Source: Rhizobiales bacterium Y(2018) (GTDB taxonomy: Bacteria; Pseudomonadota; Alphaproteobacteria; Rhizobiales; Aestuariivirgaceae). From it: a DNA stretch of 64,000 nt. Every line of letters starts with the position of its first letter. Positions within the stretch are counted from its first letter, which is position 1. Positions 40,119 through 49,300 of the stretch are shown here, piece by piece. The translations under genes were made by a program, and so were the position numbers. The stretch is from NCBI GenBank assembly GCA_005502925.1, contig SCPD01000004.1, forward strand, positions 124,001 to 188,000, written 5' to 3'. The notes under the pieces are model-generated. The model saw only the letters and a list, made by a program, of their open reading frames with translations, ran no database searches and was not told the DNA's origin.

Positions 40119-41231
40119 TTATTTTTTGTAATTGATGCGCCAGAGATCCTGCCAGTCCTGGCGGGCGTCCCAGTCACTGACGGCGCTCGCCGAGTCATAT
40201 GGGAAGATCTGATCCAGCACCTTGCCAATGCCCGACGGCTCGTCTTCGGGCAGCTTGGCATCGCTGTTGGTCGACATTTTGCCGTCATCGGCCTGCGGCG
40301 CGATGCCCTCTTCGGTCAGCAGATAATGGATGAAGAGCTTCGACGCATTGGGACTGTCGGTGCCTTTGGCGATGAAGCCGAGGCTCGGATAGAGCCAGCC
40401 GGCAAAGGGCTGCAGACCGGCGCACAGGCCGAGCTTGGCGCCGTCCTTGTTGTTGCGGAACTTGGCCGAGCTGACGAGCCCGACGAACTGCTCCTTCTGG
40501 TCGGGAGCGCCGACCGCCTGCGCCGCCGCCTCGTCGGCGTCGGTCAGAAGCGGGCCATTGGCGGCGAGTGCCTTCACCCAGGCGCCGGTCGCGCCATCCT
40601 CATCGGCCGGCATGTCCTTGCCGAAATGCGCCTTGTAGGCGGCCGCCACCTTGTCGTCGGCATGGCTCTTCAGTTGGTTGAACCAGTCGACATAAGACGC
40701 CTTGCCGAGCGGGTCCTGCATGGCCACCTTGCCCTTCCATTTCGGCTCGGTGAGCTCCCAGATATTCTTGACCGGGCATTCCTTGTTGAGCTCGGTATTG
40801 TAAGCCCACACATTCGCCTCGTTGGAGACGGTGAGTGGATTCTGATACCGCGCCGGGATCTTGTCGGCGAGATCGGGCGGCACCCAGCTCTCGACGAAGC
40901 CCTGCGGCACCAGCTGCGCCACGCCGGCCGGCACGTCGCTGATCTGGATGACGTCGCCCTGCACGTTCTTCGCCTGGCCTTCGCGGATCACCATTTCGAG
41001 CTGCGCGGCCGCATTGGCCTTGGTGCCGGTCGCCTGCACCCCATATTTCTTGGTGAACTTCTCGGCCTGCTTCACAATCTTGCCGGTGCTGGAATAGACA
41101 TTGATCGGCGGCTCCTTCTTGGCCGCGGCGACCAGCGCCTCAAGGTCGAATTTCTCCTCGGCCTGCGCCGGAACGCTCACGAGGGTCGATAAGGCGACTG
41201 CCGTCAACAAAAGTCTGACTTTGATCTTCAT
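40119..41231 (-). CDS. Periplasmic substrate-binding protein, AfuA/ferric-type (first tandem copy)
   Basis: This 370-residue protein has an N-terminal signal peptide (MKIKVRLLLTAVALSTLVSV, cleavage near AQAEE) and a type II periplasmic binding fold of the ferric/AfuA group. It lies between the ATPase gene and its tandem paralog, with gaps of 13 and 11 bases. The conserved tyrosine pair of true ferric-binding proteins is not evident to me, which agrees with an organic ligand, although that needs an alignment. It is the likely cognate receptor for the permease at 42383. Confidence 0.88.
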   Translation of the reverse strand: MKIKVRLLLTAVALSTLVSVPAQAEEKFDLEALVAAAKKEPPINVYSSTGKIVKQAEKFTKKYGVQATGTKANAAAQLEMVIREGQAKNVQGDVIQISDVPAGVAQLVPQGFVESWVPPDLADKIPARYQNPLTVSNEANVWAYNTELNKECPVKNIWELTEPKWKGKVAMQDPLGKASYVDWFNQLKSHADDKVAAAYKAHFGKDMPADEDGATGAWVKALAANGPLLTDADEAAAQAVGAPDQKEQFVGLVSSAKFRNNKDGAKLGLCAGLQPFAGWLYPSLGFIAKGTDSPNASKLFIHYLLTEEGIAPQADDGKMSTNSDAKLPEDEPSGIGKVLDQIFPYDSASAVSDWDARQDWQDLWRINYKK

Positions 41232-41244
41232 GGCTTCTCCTCCC

Positions 41245-42381
41245 TTATGAATTGAGTTTGCGCTCAGGCCTCAGCAGCCGGTCCGCCGCGTCGAGACGGT
41301 TGCCGGCCGCATCGAAGACATGCAGCGCCTTGGGCTTGGCCCAATAGGTGATCGCCTCGCCGACTTCAGCATCGGGCGGCTGATGGGTGATGAGGAACAG
41401 CTTCTCCGCCCCGCAAGTGAGCTCGATGATCCAGCTGCCGCCGGTCGGCAGGATGCCCGTCACTTGCGCCCCTCCCGACAGGACGCCCGCGGGCACGTCA
41501 TCGCCCTGGCGCGCGATGCGGATCGCCTCGGGCCTGAGGGCGATGGCCGATGCGGCGCCAAGCTCACCGCCATGTGGGCTCAGGAAGCGGTTGGCGTTTT
41601 GGGAGAGCACCGAGTTCTCCTGCCCGAGCTCCACGATATTGATCGGCGGATTGCCGACGAAGCGGGCCACGAAAAGATTGGCCGGCCGGTCATAGATGTC
41701 GTTGGGCGTGCCGACCTGCTGCAGCCTTCCGTCGCTCATCACGGCGATGGTGGTGGCGAGCGTCATCGCCTCCCATTGGTCATGCGTCACGAAGACGATC
41801 GTCGTCTTGAACTCCTGATGCAGGCGTTTGAGCTCGGCGCGCATTTCGAGCCGGAGCGCCGCATCGAGATTGGACAAGGGCTCATCGAGCAGCAGCACTT
41901 CGGGATTGACGGCGAGCATGCGGGCCAGCGCCACGCGCTGCTGCTGGCCGCCGGACAGCTGCGAGGGATAACGCGCGCGGTATTTCTCGATGCCGAGGGT
42001 CTTCATGACGCTCGTCACGCGGGCCTCGCGGTCGGATGGCGGCATGTTGCGCAGCCGGAGGCCGAAATCGATATTGCGCTCGATGGTCAGATGCGGCCAC
42101 AGCGCGTAGCTCTGGAAGACGAGACCCATCTGGCGCTTTTCCGGCGGCACGAAGACGCCTTGCGCGATCGAATCGACCACCCGCGGGCCGACCGTGATCT
42201 CGCCGGCGCTCAGATTCTCGAGCCCGGCGATCATGCGCAAGGTGGTCGTCTTGCCGCAGCCCGAGGGCCCGAGCAGGCACATGAATTCGCCATCGCCGAT
42301 TTCGAGATCGAGATCGGCCACCGCATTGGCGGCATTGCCACCATAGTTCTTTTCGACGCCGCTGAGATTGATCTTCGGCAT
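41245..42381 (-). CDS. ABC transporter ATPase, AfuC/PotA type
   Basis: This 378-residue ATPase has Walker A GPSGCGKTT, signature LSGGQQQRV, Walker B VLLLDEPLSNLD, the switch His in FVTHDQWEA and a C-terminal TOBE-like domain (about 290-370). This is the CUT1/ferric/spermidine importer class. The start at 42381 is one base after the permease stop. It powers the adjacent two-domain permease. The regulatory domain could allow inhibition by a cytosolic factor. Confidence 0.92.
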   Translation of the reverse strand: MPKINLSGVEKNYGGNAANAVADLDLEIGDGEFMCLLGPSGCGKTTTLRMIAGLENLSAGEITVGPRVVDSIAQGVFVPPEKRQMGLVFQSYALWPHLTIERNIDFGLRLRNMPPSDREARVTSVMKTLGIEKYRARYPSQLSGGQQQRVALARMLAVNPEVLLLDEPLSNLDAALRLEMRAELKRLHQEFKTTIVFVTHDQWEAMTLATTIAVMSDGRLQQVGTPNDIYDRPANLFVARFVGNPPINIVELGQENSVLSQNANRFLSPHGGELGAASAIALRPEAIRIARQGDDVPAGVLSGGAQVTGILPTGGSWIIELTCGAEKLFLITHQPPDAEVGEAITYWAKPKALHVFDAAGNRLDAADRLLRPERKLNS

Positions 42382-42382
42382 T

Positions 42383-44218
42383 TCAGCTTCCGAGTCCTTC
42401 CGCGAGATTGGTCCGGGTGAGTTTCTGACCGAGCAGCGCACCGAAATAAGCGAGCGCGGCGATGATCAGCACGACGGCATTGGCGGCCTGCGTGTAATTA
42501 TAGTCGACGAGGCGCAGCGAATAGGTGGTGAGCACATCGGTGCTCGGCACCGCCAGCACCACGAAGAGGCTCAACCCCTTGATGCCCGAGATGAAGGGCA
42601 GGAGGATGCCGGTGGTGAGCGATCCCTTCTGGATGGGCACGACGATCAGCATCATGCGGCGCAGCCATCCGGCGCCGGCGACCTGTGCCGCCTCCTCCGG
42701 CTCCTTGCCGAGCTGCATCATGGCACTGATGCCGGCGCGCGAGGCATAGGGCATCTGGTCGGCGATGAGCGCCAGCACCAGGATCAGCGTCGTGCCGTAA
42801 AGCGCCGGGATCGGCCCGCGCGGCACGGCGAAGAGCGAGAGATAGGCGGTGGCGAAGGCGATGCCCGGCACGAGATAAGGCAGGAAGGTGACCTGGCGCA
42901 GGAAGGTGGCGAGCGGCCGCACCGGCGTGCGCGCCACCACATAGCCGACGAGCAGGCCGAGCAGGCCTGAGACGATCGAGGCGGTACCGACGATGGTGAG
43001 GCTGTTCCAGGCGGCGTTCCACAATTCCGGGCTGAGCAATATGCCGGTGGTCAGCGCCACGGTCTTGAGATCGGTGCCGATCCAGTAATCGAGGGTGAAA
43101 TTGTCGAAGGTGAACTGCGCCGGCACCTTCATCACCGTCGACAGGAACAGAGTGGCGATCGGCAGGCCGACGCTGAACAGGAACATGAGCGCGGCGAACA
43201 GCGTCGCCGGCATCCGCCAGAGACCAAGCGGGCTCAAGCGGTTCATCGATCCCTTGGAGCCGACAGTGACGAAGCGGCGCGCCTCTTTCATCAGCCGCGC
43301 GTCGATGGTGATGGTGATGATGCCGATCAGCATGATGGCGCCGGCCAGCACAGCGCCCACGCCACTCTGGCGCGAGGCGATGTTGCGGTAGAGGGACGTC
43401 GCCAGCACGTCGAAATCGACCGGCAGGCCCAGTACATAAGGAACACCAAACTCACCGAGGCACTTGGCGAAGATCAGCACCATCGCCGACATCAAAGCTG
43501 GGCGCATCAGCGGCAGGATGATCTTGCGCGTCACCGTCAGGCGGCTCGCCCCCAGGATGCGCGCCGAATCTTCGAGCTGTGAATCGAAGCGGCGCAGCGC
43601 ATTGCCGAAGAGGAGAATGACGAAGGGCGAATAATGCAGCGCCAGGATGATGATCACCGGCACCTGGCCATAGGAGAGCCAGTCGGGCGGCGTGAAGCCG
43701 AGCGATTCCATCCAGCCTGACTGGCCGCCGACGGTGCGGTTCTTGAACAGGGTCGTCCAGGCGAGCGCGAAGGTCCAGGCCGGCAGCATGTAAGGCACGA
43801 TCAGCGCGGTGGCGAACCAGCGCCGGCCGAACATGTCGCTGCGGCTGAGAAGCCAGGCAAGCGTGCCGCCGACCAGCATCGACAGCACGATCGCGCCGAA
43901 AGCAACGGTCAGCGTGTTGCGAAGCGGCTCCCAGAACATGTCATGCGAGATGCGCGAGCTGAAGACGCGCTCGAGATAATAGGAAGTGAAGGCGCCGACA
44001 TCCTGCTTGATGCGGCGCTCATCGCCGAACTGAACCTGTACGGCGTCGACCAGCAGCGACAGGATCGGCACGATGATCAGATAAGCGAACAGCGCCGCCG
44101 CGAGAACACCGATGATGGTGGTCGGCTCGCGCAGGATGATCTTCAGCCGGTAACGCAGACGATGGAGACGCCCCCTCGCCGGTCGATCCAGGCCGGTCGC
44201 GCCCTGTTCGAGCGTCAT
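42383..44218 (-). CDS. ABC transporter permease, fused two-domain AfuB/FbpB type
   Basis: This 611-residue protein has two homologous permease halves (about 30-310 and 330-600), each with about six membrane segments and an EAA loop (ARILGASRLTVTRKIILPLM in the first half, AAQVAGAGWLRRMM in the second). One polypeptide therefore replaces the usual permease pair, as in AfuB and FbpB. The ATG at 44218 has an excellent GGGAGGAAG site. It is the first gene of the operon, 88 bases downstream of a palindrome shared with the lacI-type gene. Confidence 0.92.
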   Translation of the reverse strand: MTLEQGATGLDRPARGRLHRLRYRLKIILREPTTIIGVLAAALFAYLIIVPILSLLVDAVQVQFGDERRIKQDVGAFTSYYLERVFSSRISHDMFWEPLRNTLTVAFGAIVLSMLVGGTLAWLLSRSDMFGRRWFATALIVPYMLPAWTFALAWTTLFKNRTVGGQSGWMESLGFTPPDWLSYGQVPVIIILALHYSPFVILLFGNALRRFDSQLEDSARILGASRLTVTRKIILPLMRPALMSAMVLIFAKCLGEFGVPYVLGLPVDFDVLATSLYRNIASRQSGVGAVLAGAIMLIGIITITIDARLMKEARRFVTVGSKGSMNRLSPLGLWRMPATLFAALMFLFSVGLPIATLFLSTVMKVPAQFTFDNFTLDYWIGTDLKTVALTTGILLSPELWNAAWNSLTIVGTASIVSGLLGLLVGYVVARTPVRPLATFLRQVTFLPYLVPGIAFATAYLSLFAVPRGPIPALYGTTLILVLALIADQMPYASRAGISAMMQLGKEPEEAAQVAGAGWLRRMMLIVVPIQKGSLTTGILLPFISGIKGLSLFVVLAVPSTDVLTTYSLRLVDYNYTQAANAVVLIIAALAYFGALLGQKLTRTNLAEGLGS

Positions 44219-44305
44219 TCTTCCTCCCAAAAGGCGCCGGCCTCATGCTGATGACCTCGGCGCTGCCATCATCCTTTCATCGGAGCAGCCCTTCGTCAAT
44301 CATTT

Positions 44306-44377
44306 TTGCACAGGAGTGCAAAGCCATTATAAACACGCAGATTGATTGATTTGTGCAAATATTGCACAGGCGTGCAT
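44306..44377. promoter_or_regulatory. Operators for the LacI-type regulator before the transporter operon
   Basis: TTGCAC-AGGA-GTGCAA (44306-44321) is a perfect palindrome of the same form as at 33839. Further upstream GTGCAA (44353-44358), TTGCAC (44362-44367) and GTGCAT (44372-44377) repeat the three-half-site layout of the regulator gene, with spacers of 3 and 4 bases and one mismatch. The two clusters are about 50 bases apart, which would allow looping or cooperative binding over the promoter. AT-rich sequence between them may contain the promoter. Confidence 0.75.
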
Positions 44378-45487
44378 CTAGCGGAATTCGCGCCGGATAG
44401 CGTCTGTATGCGCGCCGAGCGCCGGCACCGTGGCCGTCGCGAGATCGGGATGCAAAGGCGGTGCCGCAAGCGAGAAGGTTCCGCCGGGCACTTCGCAGCT
44501 GACGCGCCGCAAGGCCGGATGCGCTGAAAGATCCGCCACGGTCGAGACGCGTCCCCAGGCGAGACCCGCCGCCGCCAGACGCGCGATCGCCTCGTCCACG
44601 GACCACGCCGCGAAGACCGGCACGATCTCACGGTCGAGCGCATCGCGATTTGTGAGCCGTGCCGTATTACTGGCGAAACGCGGATCATCGACGAGGTCCG
44701 GCCGGTTGAGGACACGCCGGCACAACCGCCCCCATTCATCGGCATTCTGGGCAACGATCACCACTTCGCCGTCGCGGCAGGCGAATGGCCGATAGGGATA
44801 GATCGCGGCATGGGCGAGCCCGTGCCGGAGCGTGGCGCGGCCGGCATAGTCATGATGCAGCAGCGGAACATTCATCCAGTCGGCCAGCCCGTCGAACATC
44901 GCCATTTCGATGGCCCTGCCCCGGTCGGTCCGCTCGCGCTCATAAAGCGCTTCGACGATCGCCGCATGGGCATTCATGCCCGTGGCGATATCCGCCGCCG
45001 ACACGCCGACCTTGGCCGGCGCATTCGGCGATCCGGTGACCGAGCATAGCCCGGACTCGGCCTGAACCAGGAGATCATAGGCGCGCAAATCCCCGCTTGG
45101 CGTATCCCGGCCATAACCGACGATGTCGAGGGCGATCAGCCGGGGAAAGCGGCGCGTGAGTTGCGGCGCGCCGAGCTCAAGCCGCTCGGCCGCGCCCGGC
45201 GCCAGATTCTGGACGAACACATCGGCCTTCCCGAGCATGGTCTCGACGAGACGTCGGTCGTCCGCTGCCTTGAGATCGAGCACGATGCTTTCCTTGCCGC
45301 GATTGAGCCAGGCGAAATACGCGCTCGTCCCATGCACGGCGGCATCATAATGCCGCGCCGTGTCGCCTTCCGGTCGTTCGATCTTGATGACGCGCGCCCC
45401 CGCATCGGCAAGCCGCGCCGTGCACATGGGTGCTGCGACCGCCTGCTCGATGGCGACCACGAGAAGACCGGCGAGCGGACGTGTCAT
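44378..45487 (-). CDS. CoA transferase, CaiB/BaiF (class III) family
   Basis: This 369-residue protein has family III CoA-transferase features: an N-terminal Rossmann part (MTRPLAGLLVVAIEQAVAAP, RVIKIERPEGD), the catalytic Asp in VSAADIATGMNA near residue 165 and RGRAIEMAMFD. It moves CoA between carboxylic acids. The start at 45487 overlaps nothing and lies 7 bases after the acyl-CoA dehydrogenase stop. It ends right beside the operator cluster of the next operon. In the amidase-pirin-dehydrogenase-transferase operon it could activate the acid released by the amidase. Confidence 0.86.
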   Translation of the reverse strand: MTRPLAGLLVVAIEQAVAAPMCTARLADAGARVIKIERPEGDTARHYDAAVHGTSAYFAWLNRGKESIVLDLKAADDRRLVETMLGKADVFVQNLAPGAAERLELGAPQLTRRFPRLIALDIVGYGRDTPSGDLRAYDLLVQAESGLCSVTGSPNAPAKVGVSAADIATGMNAHAAIVEALYERERTDRGRAIEMAMFDGLADWMNVPLLHHDYAGRATLRHGLAHAAIYPYRPFACRDGEVVIVAQNADEWGRLCRRVLNRPDLVDDPRFASNTARLTNRDALDREIVPVFAAWSVDEAIARLAAAGLAWGRVSTVADLSAHPALRRVSCEVPGGTFSLAAPPLHPDLATATVPALGAHTDAIRREFR

Positions 45488-45494
45488 CTGAGCC

Positions 45495-46652
45495 TCAATA
45501 GGAGCGCGGCAGGCCGAGCACATGCTCGGCGAGATAGCTCAGGATCATATTGGTCGAGATGGGGGCCACCTGATAGAGCCGCGTCTCGCGGAATTTCCGC
45601 TCGATATCGAAGTCTTCGGCAAAGCCGAAGCCGCCATGCGTCTGCAGGCAGACATTGGCCGCTTCCCAGGCCGCATCCGCCGCGAGCAGCTTCGCCATGT
45701 TCGCTTCCGCACCGCAGTCGCGTCCCACCTCGAACAACCGCGCCGCCTCGGCGACCATCAGCTCGGCGGCGCGCATCGCCGCATAGGCCTTGGCGATGGG
45801 AAACTGCACGCCTTGATTCTGCCCGATCGGCCGGCCGAAAACGGCGCGCTCGCTGGCATAGACGGTGGCCTTGGCAATGAACCATTTGGCGTCGCCGACA
45901 CATTCGGCGGCAATCAGGATACGCTCGGCATTCATGCCGGACAGGATGTAGCGGAAGCCCTTGCCCTCCTCGCCGATGAGATTGGCCGCCGGAATGCGCA
46001 AGGCGTCGAAGAATACTTCGGTGGTCGAATGGTTCATCATCGTGCGGATCGGCTGGACCGTCAGGCCATGCCCAAGCGCCGCCGCCATATCGACGAGGAA
46101 CACCGACAGCCCGTCGGTCCGCTTGGCCACCTCATCACGCGGCGTGGTGCGCGCCAGGAGCAGCATCAGATCCGAATGTTCGGCGCGCGATGTCCACACC
46201 TTCTGCCCGCTGACGACATAGGTGTCACCGTCGCGACGGGCGAAGGTGGTGATCGATGTCGTGTCGGTGCCGCTGCCGGGCTCGGTCACCCCGAAGGCTT
46301 GAAGGCGCAGCTCGCCCGATGCGATGAGCGGCAGATAGGTTTGTTTCTGCGCGTCGCTGCCATGCCGGAGCAGCGTGCCCATGATATACATCTGTGCATG
46401 GGCGGCGGCGCCATTGCAGCCATTGCGCTGCACTTCCTCGAGTATGGCGGCGGCGGCCGACAGCGAGAGCCCCGAGCCGCCATAGGCCTCCGGAATCAGC
46501 GCCGCGAGCCAGCCCGCCTCGGTCAGCGCCTGGACGAACTCGGTCGGATAATGCCGCTCGCGGTCGAGCGTGCGCCAATACTCACCGGGAAAGCGCCGGC
46601 ACAGCTTGCGGATCTCCTGGCGGATCTCGCCGTAGGTTTCGGTTTCCTCCAT
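45495..46652 (-). CDS. Acyl-CoA dehydrogenase
   Basis: This 385-residue enzyme has the FAD-binding region GVTEPGSGTDTTSI, the TSRAEHSDLMLLLART strand and a C-terminal QTHGGFGFAEDFDIERKFRE. It belongs to the acyl-CoA dehydrogenase superfamily that oxidises acyl-CoA to enoyl-CoA. The usual C-terminal EGTxE-type motif reads VAPISTNM, so the catalytic base must lie elsewhere. The ATG at 46652 overlaps no neighbour and follows pirin by 7 bases. Pairing with the CoA transferase suggests a short degradative branch. Confidence 0.86.
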   Translation of the reverse strand: MEETETYGEIRQEIRKLCRRFPGEYWRTLDRERHYPTEFVQALTEAGWLAALIPEAYGGSGLSLSAAAAILEEVQRNGCNGAAAHAQMYIMGTLLRHGSDAQKQTYLPLIASGELRLQAFGVTEPGSGTDTTSITTFARRDGDTYVVSGQKVWTSRAEHSDLMLLLARTTPRDEVAKRTDGLSVFLVDMAAALGHGLTVQPIRTMMNHSTTEVFFDALRIPAANLIGEEGKGFRYILSGMNAERILIAAECVGDAKWFIAKATVYASERAVFGRPIGQNQGVQFPIAKAYAAMRAAELMVAEAARLFEVGRDCGAEANMAKLLAADAAWEAANVCLQTHGGFGFAEDFDIERKFRETRLYQVAPISTNMILSYLAEHVLGLPRSY

Positions 46653-46659
46653 GAAGAGG

Positions 46660-47580
46660 TCACTTCTCCGGGAGCGGGATGAACTCCGTCTCGTCGGGCA
46701 CCGGCCCGAAGCGGCCGGTTTTCCAGTCCTCCTTCGCCGCCTCGATGCGTTCCTTGCGCGAGGAGACAAAGTTCCACCAGATATGGCGCGGCCCTTCCAT
46801 GGCCGTGCCGCCCAGAAACATCATGCGCGTCTTCGTTACCGCCTTGATGGTGATACGGTCGCCGGGACGGAAGATCAGCATTTGCGGGGCGGCGAATTTG
46901 TCGCCGGCGATATCGACCTCGCCATCGACCAGATAGATGGCGCGTTCCTCATAAGTGGCATCGAGCGGCACCGCGACGCCGGCCTCGGCCGTGACCTCGA
47001 CATAGAACCAGTCCGACACCATGCTGACGGCCGCCGTGGCGCCGAAAGCCGAGCCGGCGATGATGCGGGCCTTGAGCCCCGTATCCTCGACGACCGGCAG
47101 CGTCGCCGCGCCGAAATGCTGGAAGGACGGATCGATCTCCTCCTTGCCGGCGGGCAGCGCGATCCAGCTCTGAAGGCCGAGCATCTGCTGCCCGGTCGCA
47201 CGCTGCACTTCAGGCGTGCGCTCGGAATGGGCGATGCCGCGCCCGGCGGTCATCAGATTCATGGCGCCCGGCACGATCTCCTGGATATTGCCTTCGCTGT
47301 CGCGATGCAGGATCGAGCCGTCGAAGAGATAGGTGACGGTGGCGAGCCCGATATGGGGATGCGGCCTGACATCCATCCCGTGGCCGGCGATGAACTGCAC
47401 CGGCCCGAAATGATCGAAGAAGATGAAAGGCCCGACCATTTGCCGACGGCCATGCGGCAAAGCCCGCCTGACATTGAAGCCGTCGCCCAGGTCGCGCACG
47501 CGCGGCACGATGACGAGGTCGAGCGCATTGCATGATTTCACGTCGCCCAGAATGGGATCGCTTGTCGGAAGCCAGCTCAT
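46660..47580 (-). CDS. Pirin-family cupin protein
   Basis: This 306-residue bicupin has the pirin metal-site region DVRPHPHIGLATVTYLFDGS, HRDS and TAGRGIAHSERTPE in the N-terminal cupin, giving three histidines and a glutamate. Some pirins have quercetinase activity, others bind and modulate enzymes such as pyruvate dehydrogenase. Placement between amidase and acyl-CoA dehydrogenase does not indicate which. The reading frame is intact and co-directional. Confidence 0.88.
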   Translation of the reverse strand: MSWLPTSDPILGDVKSCNALDLVIVPRVRDLGDGFNVRRALPHGRRQMVGPFIFFDHFGPVQFIAGHGMDVRPHPHIGLATVTYLFDGSILHRDSEGNIQEIVPGAMNLMTAGRGIAHSERTPEVQRATGQQMLGLQSWIALPAGKEEIDPSFQHFGAATLPVVEDTGLKARIIAGSAFGATAAVSMVSDWFYVEVTAEAGVAVPLDATYEERAIYLVDGEVDIAGDKFAAPQMLIFRPGDRITIKAVTKTRMMFLGGTAMEGPRHIWWNFVSSRKERIEAAKEDWKTGRFGPVPDETEFIPLPEK

Positions 47581-47616
47581 GTCACTCTCCTCGTCACTAA
47601 CCGCTGTCCGAGTAGA

Positions 47617-49101
47617 CTAGGACAGTTTGCGTGCGCGGCAAATATCGTAAGTCTGCTCCCAGGGACGCAGGCGCTCGAACGCGGCGCTCACCGCCAGCAC
47701 ATCGGCATCGGCGTAGCGTTTACCAATGATCTGCATGCCGACCGGCATGCCCTTGGCGAGGCCGGCCGGGATCGACGCCGCCGGATTGCCGGTGAAGTTG
47801 ATCGGGAAAGTGAGGCACCAGCCGATGAGCCGGTTGACCTTCTCGCCTGCCACCGTCTCCGGCCCCAGCGTATTGCCGTCCTTGGCGTTGGTGACCGGCA
47901 GGCAGCCGAGCGTCGGCGAGATCAGAATGTCGTGATCGGCGAAGACATTCTGCACCGCGTCATAGATCTCGGTGCGCACGATCTGCGCCTCGTTGAGCGC
48001 CGCCGCGGTCATGTCCTTGTAACGATCGAACCAATAGAGATATTCGGGCGGCAGGTCGGCACGGTGTTTGCCGAGGAGATCGTAGCCCACCGCCTTCAGG
48101 CCGGCGACGCCGCTGACATTGAGCGGCATGATGATCTGGCACCAGAGATCGGACAGCTCCATATGCGAGCGTTTGATGCCGAGCTTGACGTCGGTGATGA
48201 CGGCGCCCGCCTCGCGCAGGGCCTCGACCGCCTTGCGTGTCGTTTCGGCGACTTCCGGATCGACCGGGAAGACATCGAAATGGGGGCTGTAGGCGATGCG
48301 CATGCCCTTGATCGGGCGATCGAGCGCGCCGAGGAAATCCACCGTCTCGTCGAGCGCATAAGGATCGCGCCGGTCGTAGCCGGCGAGCGCCGTCAGCGCC
48401 AAGGCGGCGTCCTTCACATTGCGCGTGATCGGGCCCTCGAAGATGAAGGGCGTCTCGGCCGAAAAAGCATTGGGCCGGTTCCACAAAGGCAGGCGGCCGA
48501 AAGCAGCCTTGTAGCCATAGACGCCGCACCAGGAGGCCGGGATGCGGATCGAGCCGCCGCCATCAGTGCCTTCCGCCAGCGGCAACAAGCCGTCGGCCAC
48601 CGCCGCGGCGCTGCCGCCCGACGAGCCGCCAGGATTTTTCGTCGTGTCGAAGGGATTGCCCGTCGGTCCGAACAGGTAATTGTCGGTGACGCCGCGAAAG
48701 CCCATGACCGGGCTGTTGGTCTTGCCGACGATGATGGCGCCGCCGCGCTGCTCGATACGTTCGGCGAAGGGACAGGTGAAAGGCGGCTTGAAGTCCTTGA
48801 GCGCCCGGATGCCGCCGAGCGTCGCCGGCCAGCCCGGCTTGAAATCGAATAGATCCTTGATCGCCACCGGCACGCCATGAAGGGGACCGAGCGTCTTGCC
48901 GTCCATCACCGCCTGCTCGGCCGCCTTGGCGGCCTTGCGGGCCTCTTCCGGCGCCAGATGCACCACCGCATTGAGGCTCGGATTGCGTGTCTCGATGCGT
49001 TTGATGAAATGGTCGACGACTTCGACCGGTGAAAGCTTCTTGGTCTTGATCGCCGCCGCGATGCTGCCCGCCGAAGCGTAAGAGAGATCGTCGCCCGCCA
49101 T
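47617..49101 (-). CDS. Amidase signature family hydrolase
   Basis: This 494-residue protein has the Ser-cisSer-Lys catalytic system: the Lys in VPVAIKDLFD near residue 78 and the serines in NPGGSSGGSAAAVADG, with TDGGGSIRIPASWCGVYG after it. It hydrolyses a carboxamide to acid and ammonia. GatA can be excluded because no gatB or gatC is adjacent. It is the first gene of the likely four-gene operon running to 44378. The 199 bases upstream (49102-49300) separate it from a divergent GST gene and show no other gene. Confidence 0.88.
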   Translation of the reverse strand: MAGDDLSYASAGSIAAAIKTKKLSPVEVVDHFIKRIETRNPSLNAVVHLAPEEARKAAKAAEQAVMDGKTLGPLHGVPVAIKDLFDFKPGWPATLGGIRALKDFKPPFTCPFAERIEQRGGAIIVGKTNSPVMGFRGVTDNYLFGPTGNPFDTTKNPGGSSGGSAAAVADGLLPLAEGTDGGGSIRIPASWCGVYGYKAAFGRLPLWNRPNAFSAETPFIFEGPITRNVKDAALALTALAGYDRRDPYALDETVDFLGALDRPIKGMRIAYSPHFDVFPVDPEVAETTRKAVEALREAGAVITDVKLGIKRSHMELSDLWCQIIMPLNVSGVAGLKAVGYDLLGKHRADLPPEYLYWFDRYKDMTAAALNEAQIVRTEIYDAVQNVFADHDILISPTLGCLPVTNAKDGNTLGPETVAGEKVNRLIGWCLTFPINFTGNPAASIPAGLAKGMPVGMQIIGKRYADADVLAVSAAFERLRPWEQTYDICRARKLS

Positions 49102-49300
49102 GGTTCCTCCGAATATTGGTTTAGGACTGCAATCTTAGCCGTTGCCGGTCATTTGACACCCAGCCTCCACGCATATCAGGCATACGTCCGGCCGGCTGGA
49201 AAGGGCTGGCTTTGGCCCACTCCGATACGTCATTTTTGGTGCTGTCGCGGTGCGCCGCATCCCCGCATTGTGACACGAGAAACGAAAAACGGACCAGGAA

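Noticed and set aside
38986-44218. Ferric iron importer
   Set aside because: Family naming would suggest iron, but four phosphatase genes in the operon and the absence of an obvious Fur-type site favour an organophosphate. It remains a minor possibility.
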